The notes under the pieces were generated by a model. The model searched no databases, had not been told where the DNA came from, and saw only the letters and a program-made list of their open reading frames with translations. A stretch of 54,274 bases of DNA from Vulcanimicrobiota bacterium. GTDB taxonomy: Bacteria > Vulcanimicrobiota > Vulcanimicrobiia > Vulcanimicrobiales > Vulcanimicrobiaceae. This document shows, piece by piece, positions 42,046 to 49,606 of this stretch. Position numbers and translations under genes: made by a program. Position 1 is the stretch's first letter; each line of letters begins with the position of its first letter. The stretch spans positions 1-54,274 of the forward strand of contig DAIDGX010000021.1 of NCBI GenBank assembly GCA_027452165.1. Reading direction: 5' to 3'.

Positions 42046-42995
42046 TGTCAGCCACCCTTCTTCCTGAAGACCGCCCGCTCGACGCGCATCGCGCGTCGCG
42101 CTCGCGCGAAACGAAACGGTACGGCTTCTTTCCCGGATGCGTCGCCAAAGAGTCGTGCAAAGAGCTCTTCAACTCGACGATGCTGCTCGCCGATAAACTC
42201 GGCATCGAGCTCATCGAGCTTACCGCGGCCTCGTGCTGCGGCGCCTCGGTCGTGAACGACATCAACCGCGACGTTGCGCGCGTGCTCAACGCCCGCACCT
42301 ACGCGCAGGCCGAAGCCCTCGGCCTCGATGACGTGATCACGATTTGCTCCACCTGTACGGGCCACATGCGCGCAGCAAACAAGGAGCTGCTCGAGAGCGA
42401 AGAGCGCATGGATCAAGCCAACGCCATCTTGGGCAAGTTCGGCGCAAAGTACAATGGCGGCGTCATGGTGCGCCATCTGCTGTGGATGCTGATCGACGAC
42501 ATCGGTCTCGATAACCTACGCAAGATGGTCGTGCGCCCGCTCAACGGCTTGAAGGTCGCGCCATTCTACGGCTGTCACATCATTCGCCCGGAAAACGTGA
42601 ACGGCTGGGAATCGGCTCGCAACCCGCATTCGCTCGAGGATGTGATCGAAGCGCTCGGCGGCGAAGCCGTGGATTACGCCGGGAAGACGCGCTGCTGCGG
42701 ATTCCACGTGCAACTCGAAAAGGACGGCATCGCCCCGAATATGGTCGGTCAGAACATGCGCATGGCCAAGGATCACGGCGCCGAAGCCGTGATCACGCCA
42801 TGCCCGCTCTGCCACCTCGCACTCGACGGCTACCAGCAGGATGCCGGAGCGCGCTGGGGTCGCACCGACCTCCCCACGTTCCACCTGCCGCAGCTCGTCG
42901 CGTTTGCACTCGGCGTACCGGCGGAGAAGCTCGGACTCAACAAGCACTTGATCGACCCGCGTACGATCATGGTGGAGCGCGAGCTAATCAGTTAA
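42045..42995 (+). CDS. sdhE: CCG-domain subunit of type E succinate:quinone oxidoreductase (HdrB-like)
   Basis: 316 residues with two cysteine-rich CCG domains: FFPGC with ASCCGAS and CSTC, then YGC with TRCCGFH and CPLC. These repeats bind [4Fe-4S] clusters in heterodisulfide reductase B and in SdhE/MfrE. No membrane helices are seen; attachment in this class is by amphipathic segments. No SdhC/SdhD is nearby, so this is a type E enzyme. It could run as succinate dehydrogenase or as a fumarate reductase. The symbol sdhE here does not mean the flavinylation factor of the same name. Confidence 0.9.
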   Translation: MSATLLPEDRPLDAHRASRSRETKRYGFFPGCVAKESCKELFNSTMLLADKLGIELIELTAASCCGASVVNDINRDVARVLNARTYAQAEALGLDDVITICSTCTGHMRAANKELLESEERMDQANAILGKFGAKYNGGVMVRHLLWMLIDDIGLDNLRKMVVRPLNGLKVAPFYGCHIIRPENVNGWESARNPHSLEDVIEALGGEAVDYAGKTRCCGFHVQLEKDGIAPNMVGQNMRMAKDHGAEAVITPCPLCHLALDGYQQDAGARWGRTDLPTFHLPQLVAFALGVPAEKLGLNKHLIDPRTIMVERELIS

Positions 42996-43008
42996 CCCCG
43001 CACGCTGC

Positions 43009-44415
43009 CTACACGCTTGGAGCGGCCGGAGCATCGTGCTCTCGGCCGTTTCCTTTTGCTGCGCGCGCGAGCACCATCGCACGGGTCGCATCGAGCGCAG
43101 CCTGCGCTGCGAGGCCACGCGGCGTCAACGCCGCATCGCCGGCGGCTGGGACGATCTTCATCGTGGCGTTGGCCTCGAAGAGCATCACCCGGCGATCGGC
43201 ATCGAGCGCAAAATCCACCCCGAAGTAGTCCAGTTGCATGCGATCGCGCAATGCAGCGAGTGCGCCGGTGGCGCGTGGCCCGAGAACGGCACGCGGATCG
43301 CTCAGAAACAGTGCCTCTTCTTCCATCGCGTCGGGATCATCAACCCGATCGGCGGTGAAGTAATGCACTTTCCACGACGTTGCGCGGGCGAGATGCAGTG
43401 GATACATCACACCATCGATGAACATCACGCGCAGTTTCCGTGCGAGCCCATCGTTTGCGCGCGCGTCGAAGAACTCGAGCGCAAGCAACTCGTCCCCAGG
43501 GAGACGCTCGGCGACCGCCGCGGCGTCGGCGATCCGCTCGACGAGCTCGAAGTGTTCGCCCGTGTGATATCCCGGAGAGCGCAGCAGATAGGGCGGCTCC
43601 CACGCGAGATCGAGCAACTCGTCGCGGCGGAGGCGCCGCACGCGCGGGACACGCAAGCCGTCGATTCCCGCAAAGCGCGCGTAGGCCGCCGCGCGCGCGG
43701 TGCGCGCGACCGCCTCCGGCGCATTGATGACCGGCCGCGTCGATGCCACGGCAACGCGTCGCGCCGCGTTCAGAGCGCCCGGGTCCTTATCCACGTCGCC
43801 CACCGCGTTGAAGACGACGTCATGGACGGGCAACGGCGTCTTGGCATCGATGTATTCGGGAAAAAGTTTGATCGTCGCAAACGTGGTGTCGTCCAAAAAA
43901 AGATCGGTCGCTACGTTCGCCACCTGCGGCGAGAGCAGTACGAGCACGGTGACCGGCGCGCGCTCGCCTCGATACGGCGCCACGACGACCGGTTCCAGCC
44001 GAAAGCCGATCTCGCGATGACGCGCAGCGGCAGGCTCGTCGCCCAGACGCGCGAGCGCGTAGCTCAATCCTTGGTACGCGCGCGCGCAACGGTCGTCGAT
44101 CGCCAGCGCCGCCGCGTACAGCTGCCGCGCGCGCTCCGCATCGCCGGCCTCGAGCTCGAGGTTTGCTAGATTGACGAGCCCAGCAAGGTCGTGCGGATAA
44201 TACTCGAGGAGCCGTTCGTAGGTCAGCCGAGCCGCGCGCCGGTACCGGGCGTTGAAAAGCAAGGTTCCAAGCGCAAGGAGCGCGTCGTGATTGGCCGGGT
44301 CGCGGCGTAGCACGTCGAGATAGGCATCGCGAGCCTCGATCGTCCGTCCGAGTGCATCCAGGCGGGCTGCCCGTTGCAACCCCTGCGCCGCGCTCACGGT
44401 AGGGCCGTTCTCCAT
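43009..44415 (-). CDS. TPR protein with ATP-grasp-like C-terminal domain
   Basis: 468 residues. Residues about 8-140 are four tetratricopeptide repeats (DAYLDVLRRDPANHDALLALG, YERLLEYYPHDLAGLVNLANL). From about 150 the sequence resembles an ATP-grasp fold: VFNAVGDVD, INAPEAVART, RVPRVRRL, a stretch ending LLALEFFDA, and the late metal-binding strands YFGVDFALDADRRVMLFEANATM. Such proteins join a carboxylate to an amine or thiol; the substrate is unknown. ATG 44415 follows GGAAGGGG. It is convergent with sdhE and follows a small basic-protein gene on the same strand. Confidence 0.75.
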   Translation of the reverse strand: MENGPTVSAAQGLQRAARLDALGRTIEARDAYLDVLRRDPANHDALLALGTLLFNARYRRAARLTYERLLEYYPHDLAGLVNLANLELEAGDAERARQLYAAALAIDDRCARAYQGLSYALARLGDEPAAARHREIGFRLEPVVVAPYRGERAPVTVLVLLSPQVANVATDLFLDDTTFATIKLFPEYIDAKTPLPVHDVVFNAVGDVDKDPGALNAARRVAVASTRPVINAPEAVARTARAAAYARFAGIDGLRVPRVRRLRRDELLDLAWEPPYLLRSPGYHTGEHFELVERIADAAAVAERLPGDELLALEFFDARANDGLARKLRVMFIDGVMYPLHLARATSWKVHYFTADRVDDPDAMEEEALFLSDPRAVLGPRATGALAALRDRMQLDYFGVDFALDADRRVMLFEANATMKIVPAAGDAALTPRGLAAQAALDATRAMVLARAAKGNGREHDAPAAPSV

Positions 44416-44531
44416 CCTATCCCCTTCCTACGCCGCCGCAATCCAGCCGCCTGGGCGGGCCCTGCAGGGTCTGCCCTTAGGCGACGCCACATTCCGGGCA
44501 CAAGCGGCCTCTAGAGCCAAAGGATGGGCCG

Positions 44532-44720
44532 CTACGGCCCCGCTAGCGCCACCGTCCCCGCATATGGAAAGCCGCTCTCGGCTTCCCGCCGGAGAGCGGC
44601 CCTTTCTCGCTTGCGATCGTAGCGTCTCGCCGTCTCGTGGGCCCCAGCCGGTCGCCGGTTCTGCGGCGGGCCGAGGCGCGGTACGAGCGAGACACGGGAT
44701 GTGCGTCGTCGTTTGGCCAT
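44532..44720 (-). CDS. small basic protein of unknown function
   Basis: 62 residues, very rich in Arg (RRRTSR near the start, then RRYDRKRERAALRRE in the middle), with a non-basic tail ending VALAGP. ATG 44720 has an excellent ribosome site GGAGGT six bases upstream, the main reason to call it. A nine-base-pair hairpin (GCCGCTCTC/GAGAGCGGC) lies inside the last third, which makes its end less sure. It is 116 bases before the TPR/ATP-grasp gene on the same strand. It may bind RNA or DNA; no family was recognised. Confidence 0.5.
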   Translation of the reverse strand: MAKRRRTSRVSLVPRLGPPQNRRPAGAHETARRYDRKRERAALRREAESGFPYAGTVALAGP

Positions 44721-44803
44721 CTGGTACCTCCGGCGAGATTCTACCATGGGGATGGCCTGCTTGTTTCAACCGGAGCATCGTGACAAAGGTCGAAACTCGC
44801 ACC

Positions 44804-46519
44804 ATGACCGCAGTTGCAACCTCTGACGACATCGACCACGCGCTTGCTGACCTCCGCGAAGGGGCCAAACGCTGGCTCACCCTCACCGCCTCGGCGAAGG
44901 CCGACCTGCTCGAGCAGATTCGCGAAGCGACCTACGAGCAAGCCGAGCACTGGGCTGCCGCCGCGTCGAAGGCAAAGGGAGTCGAGGGGACACCGCTCGC
45001 CGGGGAAGAGTGGATCAGCGGCCCGTGGGCGCTCCTCTACGCGCTCAACCGGTACATCCTCACGCTGCGTGAGATCGCGCGTGACGGCGTGCCCTCCATC
45101 GCATCGAACCGCGTCCACGCCCGTCCGGACGGCCAGACCGTCGTCGAGGTCTTTCCACGCAGTCCATACGACCGGCTGCTCTTGAACGGCGTGCGCGCGG
45201 AGGTCTGGATGCAGCCGGGCGTCACGCCCGCGACGCTGCGCGAGACGATGGCGGTTTGGTACAAGCAGTCGAACCCGCAGCCGCGCGTTGCGCTCGTACT
45301 CGGCGCCGGGAACATTGCGTCGATACCGCCGCTCGACGTGCTCTACGAGTTGATCGCCAAAGGCGCCGTCTGCGTTTTAAAAATGAATCCGGTTAACGAC
45401 TACCTCGGACCGATCTTCGAACGCGCGCTCAAGCCGCTCGTCGACGGAGGGTATCTGCGCTTCGCGTACGGCGGCCCCGACGTGGGCAAGGCGCTCTGCG
45501 CACATCCGCTCGTCGATCAGATCCACATCACCGGCAGCGACAAGACCCACGACAAGATCGTCTTCGGCGACGGACCGGATATGGAGGAACGCAAGCATCG
45601 CAACGAGCCCGTACTCGACAAACCGATCACATCGGAGCTCGGCAACGTGAGCCCGACGATCGTCGTGCCGGGCCCATGGAGCGACGCGGACTTCCGCTTC
45701 CAAGCAGAGCAGATCGTCACGCAAAAGATGCACAACGGCGGCTTCAATTGCATTGCCTCGCAAGTGCTGATCCTGCCGCGTGATTGGGACGGCACGCCCA
45801 AACTCATCGCACACATCGAAGCCGTGCTCGGCGAATTGCGCGACCGTCCGGCGTACTATCCGGGGGCCGGGCAACGGTGTGCGCGTCTTGCCGAACAGGG
45901 CGACGTGAAACGCTTCGGCGCGAATGGCGAGGGCTTCACGCCGCGTACCCTCGTGACGGTCGATGCGACGAGCGCCTCGGCGACTTTCGAAATCGAAGCC
46001 TTCGCGAGTCTGCTGACGGTGACGACGCTTCCAGGCGATACCGCGGACTTTTTGCGCGATGCCGTCGATTTCGCAAACGACCGGCTCTGGGGCACGCTCG
46101 GCGGGAACATGGTCGTCCATCCACGCACGCTGCGCGATCACGCGACCGATCTCGACGCTGCGATCGCGGCACTGCGCTTCGGTTGCGTCGCCGTCAACGC
46201 GTGGACCGGCGTCGGCTTCCTGCTCACCGAGACGACGTGGGGCGCCTATCCGGGCCACACCATCGATGACGTACGCAGCGGCATCGGCGTCGTGCACAAC
46301 CGTTACCTGTTCGACAAGGCGCAGAAGAGCGTGGTGTACGCACCCTTCGCTCCATTCCCGCGCAGTCTCTTCGGGTTTGGTGCGACGCTGCTGCCTAAGC
46401 CGCCGTGGTTCGTGACAAACAGAACCGCGGACCGCACCGCGCAAGCGTTGATCGAGTTCGAGATGCGCCCCTCGCTCGGGCGCGCATTGAAGGTCGCATT
46501 CATCGCGATGCAAGGCTAG
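44804..46519 (+). CDS. aldehyde dehydrogenase family protein
   Basis: 571 residues from ATG 44804; GTG 44780, behind CGGAG, is an alternative adding eight residues. The Rossmann part has VALVLGAGNIASIPPLDVLYEL, TGSDKTHDKIVFG and SELGNVSPTIVV. The catalytic cysteine is in GGFNCIASQVLIL. It oxidises an aldehyde with NAD(P). It is longer than typical 480-residue enzymes owing to an N-terminal helical part and a C-terminal extension. It is a lone gene, ended by the terminator shared with flagellin. Substrate unknown. Confidence 0.85.
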   Translation: MTAVATSDDIDHALADLREGAKRWLTLTASAKADLLEQIREATYEQAEHWAAAASKAKGVEGTPLAGEEWISGPWALLYALNRYILTLREIARDGVPSIASNRVHARPDGQTVVEVFPRSPYDRLLLNGVRAEVWMQPGVTPATLRETMAVWYKQSNPQPRVALVLGAGNIASIPPLDVLYELIAKGAVCVLKMNPVNDYLGPIFERALKPLVDGGYLRFAYGGPDVGKALCAHPLVDQIHITGSDKTHDKIVFGDGPDMEERKHRNEPVLDKPITSELGNVSPTIVVPGPWSDADFRFQAEQIVTQKMHNGGFNCIASQVLILPRDWDGTPKLIAHIEAVLGELRDRPAYYPGAGQRCARLAEQGDVKRFGANGEGFTPRTLVTVDATSASATFEIEAFASLLTVTTLPGDTADFLRDAVDFANDRLWGTLGGNMVVHPRTLRDHATDLDAAIAALRFGCVAVNAWTGVGFLLTETTWGAYPGHTIDDVRSGIGVVHNRYLFDKAQKSVVYAPFAPFPRSLFGFGATLLPKPPWFVTNRTADRTAQALIEFEMRPSLGRALKVAFIAMQG

Positions 46520-46526
46520 GTGTGAA

Positions 46527-46562
46527 AACGAAGAGGCGCCGCAATCGCGGCGCCTCTTCGTT
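46527..46562. terminator. bidirectional terminator between aldehyde dehydrogenase and flagellin
   Basis: Perfect 16-base arms (AACGAAGAGGCGCCGC and complement) with loop AATC, between convergent stops. Each strand ends in a short T-run. Confidence 0.85.
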
Positions 46563-46583
46563 TGTCGATCGAATCGAGGCGAA

Positions 46584-48293
46584 CTATCGGAAGAGTCCGA
46601 GGACCGACTGCGCGTTTGCGTTCGACTGCGAGAGAACCGACGTGCCGACCTGCACGAGGATCTGGAGCTTCGTGAATTCCGTCGTTGCCTGACCGACGTT
46701 GAGGTCGCGAATCGAGGATTCCGATGCCTGCAGGTTCACGGCGGCAACGTTGTCGTTCGAGGCATCCTCATTGAGCCGCACGACGACCGAGCCGATCTGG
46801 GCGCGTTGGTTCAGCACGATTTGCAGCGCGTTGTCGATCTGTCCGATCGCGTCCTCCGCCCCAATTGAGGGGTTGTTTGACGCCGAGAGCGCGAGGTTGA
46901 TATTCGAAACGCGCAGCGTCGAGGTATTCGTCGCCTCGATACCGACCTGAATGACGTCGCCTTCGTTGGCAGCCGACTGGAAGTTGAACGCCGGATTGTT
47001 CGGATTCGTCAGTGCTGCGACGTTTTGACCGATCTTTACGTACGCGGTACTGCCGACGTCAAGCTCTGAAATGCCACCGATTGCAATCGATACGTTCTCG
47101 AAGTCTGCAGAGACTTGAAAGGCACCGTAGAGGGTCGAATCGACCGACACGGCTCCGGTAGCACTATTAAAAAACGTCTCTTGGACGGCGATCGAGGCGC
47201 CCGTATTCACCACCTGCAATTCGATGGTTCCATCGACCGTTGCATAGGTTCCGAGGGCGTTATAGGCAACCGCAGTTCCAACCGTCGTATTGAAGTTCGC
47301 GCTTGATGCGGAGATCGTCGCAATCAAGTTAGTCGCCGCCACTTGGCTCACCGGGACCAACTGCACATCGGTAAACTGGTTGTTTCCGGCACCCGAGTTG
47401 ATGAGCGAAACCGTCACTTGCCCGGCCGCATTGGCAGTGAAAGCTTGCGTCGTATAGGTTGCATAACCCGTGTGGACCGTCGCTGCATTCGTCGGGGTGA
47501 CGTTAACGCCGTTTGCCGTAACGCCGACAAAGGCGCCTGCATTGTCGGCGGCTTGATACGTGAGTTGGTAGGCCGCCCCCGGGGTCAGTCCGCTGAGTGT
47601 CTGCGTTGCCGAGGCTCCACCGGAAAACGGTCCGAGCGCCTGGAAACCGGTCGGAACGGCCGGGTCGAAACCGTCATTCCCATTGATGAGTACGAAGTTT
47701 CCACTCAGCGTCCACCCGGGAAGCGACGTCACCACCGCATTCGAGCCAGCGGGGCGTGGAGGGTCGTTGAAGTTTCCGTTATCAAGCAACACCGCGCCGC
47801 CGGCGAGCGCAGTATTTGCGGTGACGGTCACCGTCGCATTTTGCTCGGCTTGAAATCCCGCGTGCGACCCATCCAGCAGTGACTGTCCGTTGAAATTCGT
47901 GTTCTGGGCGATCCGGTTGACCTCGAGCAGCAACTGCGAGACTTCGACTTGCAGGTTCTGCCGGTCGCTGTTCGAGTTGATGTCGGAGGACGCTTCGACC
48001 GCGAGCGAGCGTATGCGCTGAAGGATGTCGGTCGTGGTCTGCAAGGCGCCTTCCGCGACCTGCGCCGCATTGTTCGCATTCTGCACGTTCTGAACGGCAG
48101 CATTGTAGCCGTCCACTTGCGTCTGCAGGTTCGTTGCGATTGCAAGACCCGAAGGATCGTCGGCGGCTGAATTGATCCGCAAGCCCGAAGAAAGCTGCGT
48201 GACAATATTCTTCAGCGCTTCCTGGTTCTTGTTAAGGTTGAGCGATACGTTATTCGCCAACAGATTGTTGGCAATGCTCAAACCTTGTCCCAT
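46584..48293 (-). CDS. fliC: flagellin with inserted jelly-roll-like domain
   Basis: 569 residues. The N-terminal D0/D1 (residues 1-150; NQEALKNIVTQLSSGLRINS, DDPSGLAIATNL) and C-terminal D1/D0 (about 480-569; LNQRAQIGSVVVRL and TEFTKLQILVQVGTSVLSQ, ending in SVLGLFR) are standard. Between them, residues about 169-316 look like a separate module: LDNGNFNDPP, LPGWTLSGNFVLIN, TQTLSGLTPGAAYQLTYQA, then FTDVQLVP. This resembles DUF642/galactose-binding jelly rolls of secreted proteins. A second variable region (about 320-470) follows. ATG 48293 has GGAGG nine bases upstream; an ATG 18 bases earlier is possible. The promoter is sigma-28-like. Confidence 0.93.
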   Translation of the reverse strand: MGQGLSIANNLLANNVSLNLNKNQEALKNIVTQLSSGLRINSAADDPSGLAIATNLQTQVDGYNAAVQNVQNANNAAQVAEGALQTTTDILQRIRSLAVEASSDINSNSDRQNLQVEVSQLLLEVNRIAQNTNFNGQSLLDGSHAGFQAEQNATVTVTANTALAGGAVLLDNGNFNDPPRPAGSNAVVTSLPGWTLSGNFVLINGNDGFDPAVPTGFQALGPFSGGASATQTLSGLTPGAAYQLTYQAADNAGAFVGVTANGVNVTPTNAATVHTGYATYTTQAFTANAAGQVTVSLINSGAGNNQFTDVQLVPVSQVAATNLIATISASSANFNTTVGTAVAYNALGTYATVDGTIELQVVNTGASIAVQETFFNSATGAVSVDSTLYGAFQVSADFENVSIAIGGISELDVGSTAYVKIGQNVAALTNPNNPAFNFQSAANEGDVIQVGIEATNTSTLRVSNINLALSASNNPSIGAEDAIGQIDNALQIVLNQRAQIGSVVVRLNEDASNDNVAAVNLQASESSIRDLNVGQATTEFTKLQILVQVGTSVLSQSNANAQSVLGLFR

Positions 48294-48362
48294 CCCTGAG
48301 TCCTCCATGAATCCCGGCACGAGCGCCAAACGAGAAGAGATCCTTCCCCTCTCTAGGTACAG

Positions 48363-48390
48363 CTATCGGTTTCACCACTAGGCAACTTTA
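48363..48390 (-). promoter_or_regulatory. sigma-28-like promoter of flagellin
   Basis: On the minus strand TAAA (48390-48387), 16 bases, then ACCGATAG (48370-48363), close to TAAA-N15-GCCGATAA. Transcription would start near 48355, giving a 60-base leader with a good ribosome site. The chemoreceptor gene has a matching element. Confidence 0.65.
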
Positions 48391-48461
48391 GTCCCTCCTA
48401 CGCCAAAGGGGGGCTCGATTGCCCGGGGCTTGCCCGCCGCCAGCGTGGGGCGCCGCCCCGG

Positions 48462-48602
48462 TTAGCGCCAGTCACGTGTCGGGAGCAGCGCGTGGCTGAA
48501 GGCGTCGTCGGCCGGGCGCTCGCGGCGGCGGGGGCGCTCGCTGTAACGGCGCACCCCGAGAATCGTCAGCCACACGACCCCGATAATCACCAATGCGTTC
48601 AT
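48462..48602 (-). CDS. 46-residue single-helix membrane protein coupled to the GntR regulator
   Basis: Starts MNALVIIGVVWLTILGVRRY, so one membrane helix (about 3-17) with basic residues after it, then an Arg-rich and acidic tail ending TRDWR. The ATG (48602-48600) overlaps the regulator's TGA by four bases and has AAAGGAG upstream, so translation is well supported in spite of the size. YtrA-type regulators usually precede ABC transporter genes; here only this peptide follows before a GC-rich hairpin. Function unknown; it may sense or signal at the membrane. Confidence 0.7.
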   Translation of the reverse strand: MNALVIIGVVWLTILGVRRYSERPRRRERPADDAFSHALLPTRDWR

Positions 48603-48997
48603 TGCCTGCTCCTTTGCGCGGCGCGTCCGCGCCGTATCTCTTCCCGCACCGCACCCACGATCTGCGCACCGTCGTACCCGAGCGAACGCGCGTGGGCGAC
48701 GAACCGCTCGGCGATCTCCCGAAGCCGGCCCAGGTCGCTGCCGCGAGTACGCCGCTGCGTGACGAACGTACCGCGCCCGCGCCGGGTCGCGACGACGCCG
48801 CCGCGCTCGAGCTCGGCATAGGCGCGATTGACGGTGTTCGGATTGACCCCGATCGCCGCCGCGACGTCGCGCACGCTTGGCAACTGCTCGCCCGAGCCGA
48901 GCTCGCCGCGCGCGAGCGCCGCGAGCACTTGCTCTTGCAACTGCACGTACACGGGCAACGACGAGTCATCATCGACGTAGAGAGAGGTGAGATTCAT
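48599..48997 (-). CDS. GntR-family regulator, YtrA type
   Basis: 132 residues. A winged-helix domain (PVYVQLQEQVLAALARGELGSG, LPSVRDVAAAIGVNPNTVNRAYAELE, RGTFV) plus a short helical C-terminus of about 50 residues, as in the YtrA subgroup, which has no large effector domain. It probably represses its own operon through the palindrome at 49025-49047. Coupled by four bases to the small membrane protein. Confidence 0.92.
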   Translation of the reverse strand: MNLTSLYVDDDSSLPVYVQLQEQVLAALARGELGSGEQLPSVRDVAAAIGVNPNTVNRAYAELERGGVVATRRGRGTFVTQRRTRGSDLGRLREIAERFVAHARSLGYDGAQIVGAVREEIRRGRAAQRSRQ

Positions 48998-49024
48998 ACG
49001 TTTGCAATTTGTCCTTGCGTCTTA

Positions 49025-49071
49025 ATACACTAGGACACTTAGAGTATAAAGAAATCAGCGTACGCAGTCAA
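49025..49071 (-). promoter_or_regulatory. promoter and likely operator of the GntR operon
   Basis: On the minus strand -35 TTGACT (49071-49066) and -10 TATACT (49048-49043) are 17 bases apart, near consensus. An imperfect palindrome covers the -10 and start region: ATACACTA (49025-49032) and TAGAGTAT (49040-49047), seven bases apart with one mismatch. This suits autorepression by the adjacent YtrA-type regulator. Confidence 0.75.
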
Positions 49072-49086
49072 TCGTTTACAAGAAGG

Positions 49087-49596
49087 TTAGCGTTCGTGCC
49101 GGCGGGGAGTGAGGTACCTCAAGAGATCGCGCCGGTACGCGCGCACCACGCGGTCGAAGGACATCCCGAGGCGATGCGCCAGCGCGATCGAGGCCGCATT
49201 GCGCGGATCGACGAGCGCGACCGCGCGTGCCAGCGCCAGGTGCTCCGTCGCAAACGCCATAACCGCGGTGGCTGCCTCGTTCGCGTAGCCGTTGCCCCAA
49301 ACCCCGGATGAGAATACCCAGGCGATCTCGACCTCACCGTCGGGCAAGCGGTGCAGGCCGCAGCGCCCGACCAGCACGCCGTCGCGCTTGCGCAGCACGG
49401 GCCAGCACGAGAAACCCTCGCGCTCCTGCTCGTCGATCTGCCGCGCAATCCATGCGTCGATGTCGCTGGGCGACGGCGGGCCGCTCACGGGCAGATAGCG
49501 GAGCACCCGCTCGTCGCACGCGATTGCGGCCCATGCGTCCGCGTCGCTCGGCATCCACGTGCGAAGAATCAAACGTTCGGTTTCAAGAAATGCCAC
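49087..49596 (-). CDS. GNAT acetyltransferase, RimJ/RimL-like
   Basis: 169 residues. Starts LETERLILRTW, the usual opening of RimJ/L-like GNAT proteins; acetyl-CoA site region GVWGNGYANEAATAVMAFA and late DPRNAASIALAHRLGM. It acetylates N-termini or small amines; the substrate is unknown. GTG 49596 is the start. It ends just 16 bases from the -35 box of the GntR operon. Confidence 0.9.
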   Translation of the reverse strand: MAFLETERLILRTWMPSDADAWAAIACDERVLRYLPVSGPPSPSDIDAWIARQIDEQEREGFSCWPVLRKRDGVLVGRCGLHRLPDGEVEIAWVFSSGVWGNGYANEAATAVMAFATEHLALARAVALVDPRNAASIALAHRLGMSFDRVVRAYRRDLLRYLTPRRHER

Positions 49597-49606
49597 GGTG
49601 AACGAT

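Noticed and set aside
44428-44531. Imperfect GC hairpin upstream of the TPR/ATP-grasp gene as terminator
   Set aside because: Pairing is interrupted and there is no T-run on either strand.
43009-44720. Graspetide (omega-ester peptide) biosynthesis cluster
   Set aside because: The ATP-grasp protein has a TPR front end and the small protein has no repeated Thr/Ser with Asp/Glu core, so only adjacency supports it.
48330-48461. c-di-GMP riboswitch in the flagellin leader
   Set aside because: Looked for because flagellar genes often carry one; the conserved GEMM blocks are absent. The stretch shows a GC-rich hairpin and a sigma-28-like promoter instead.
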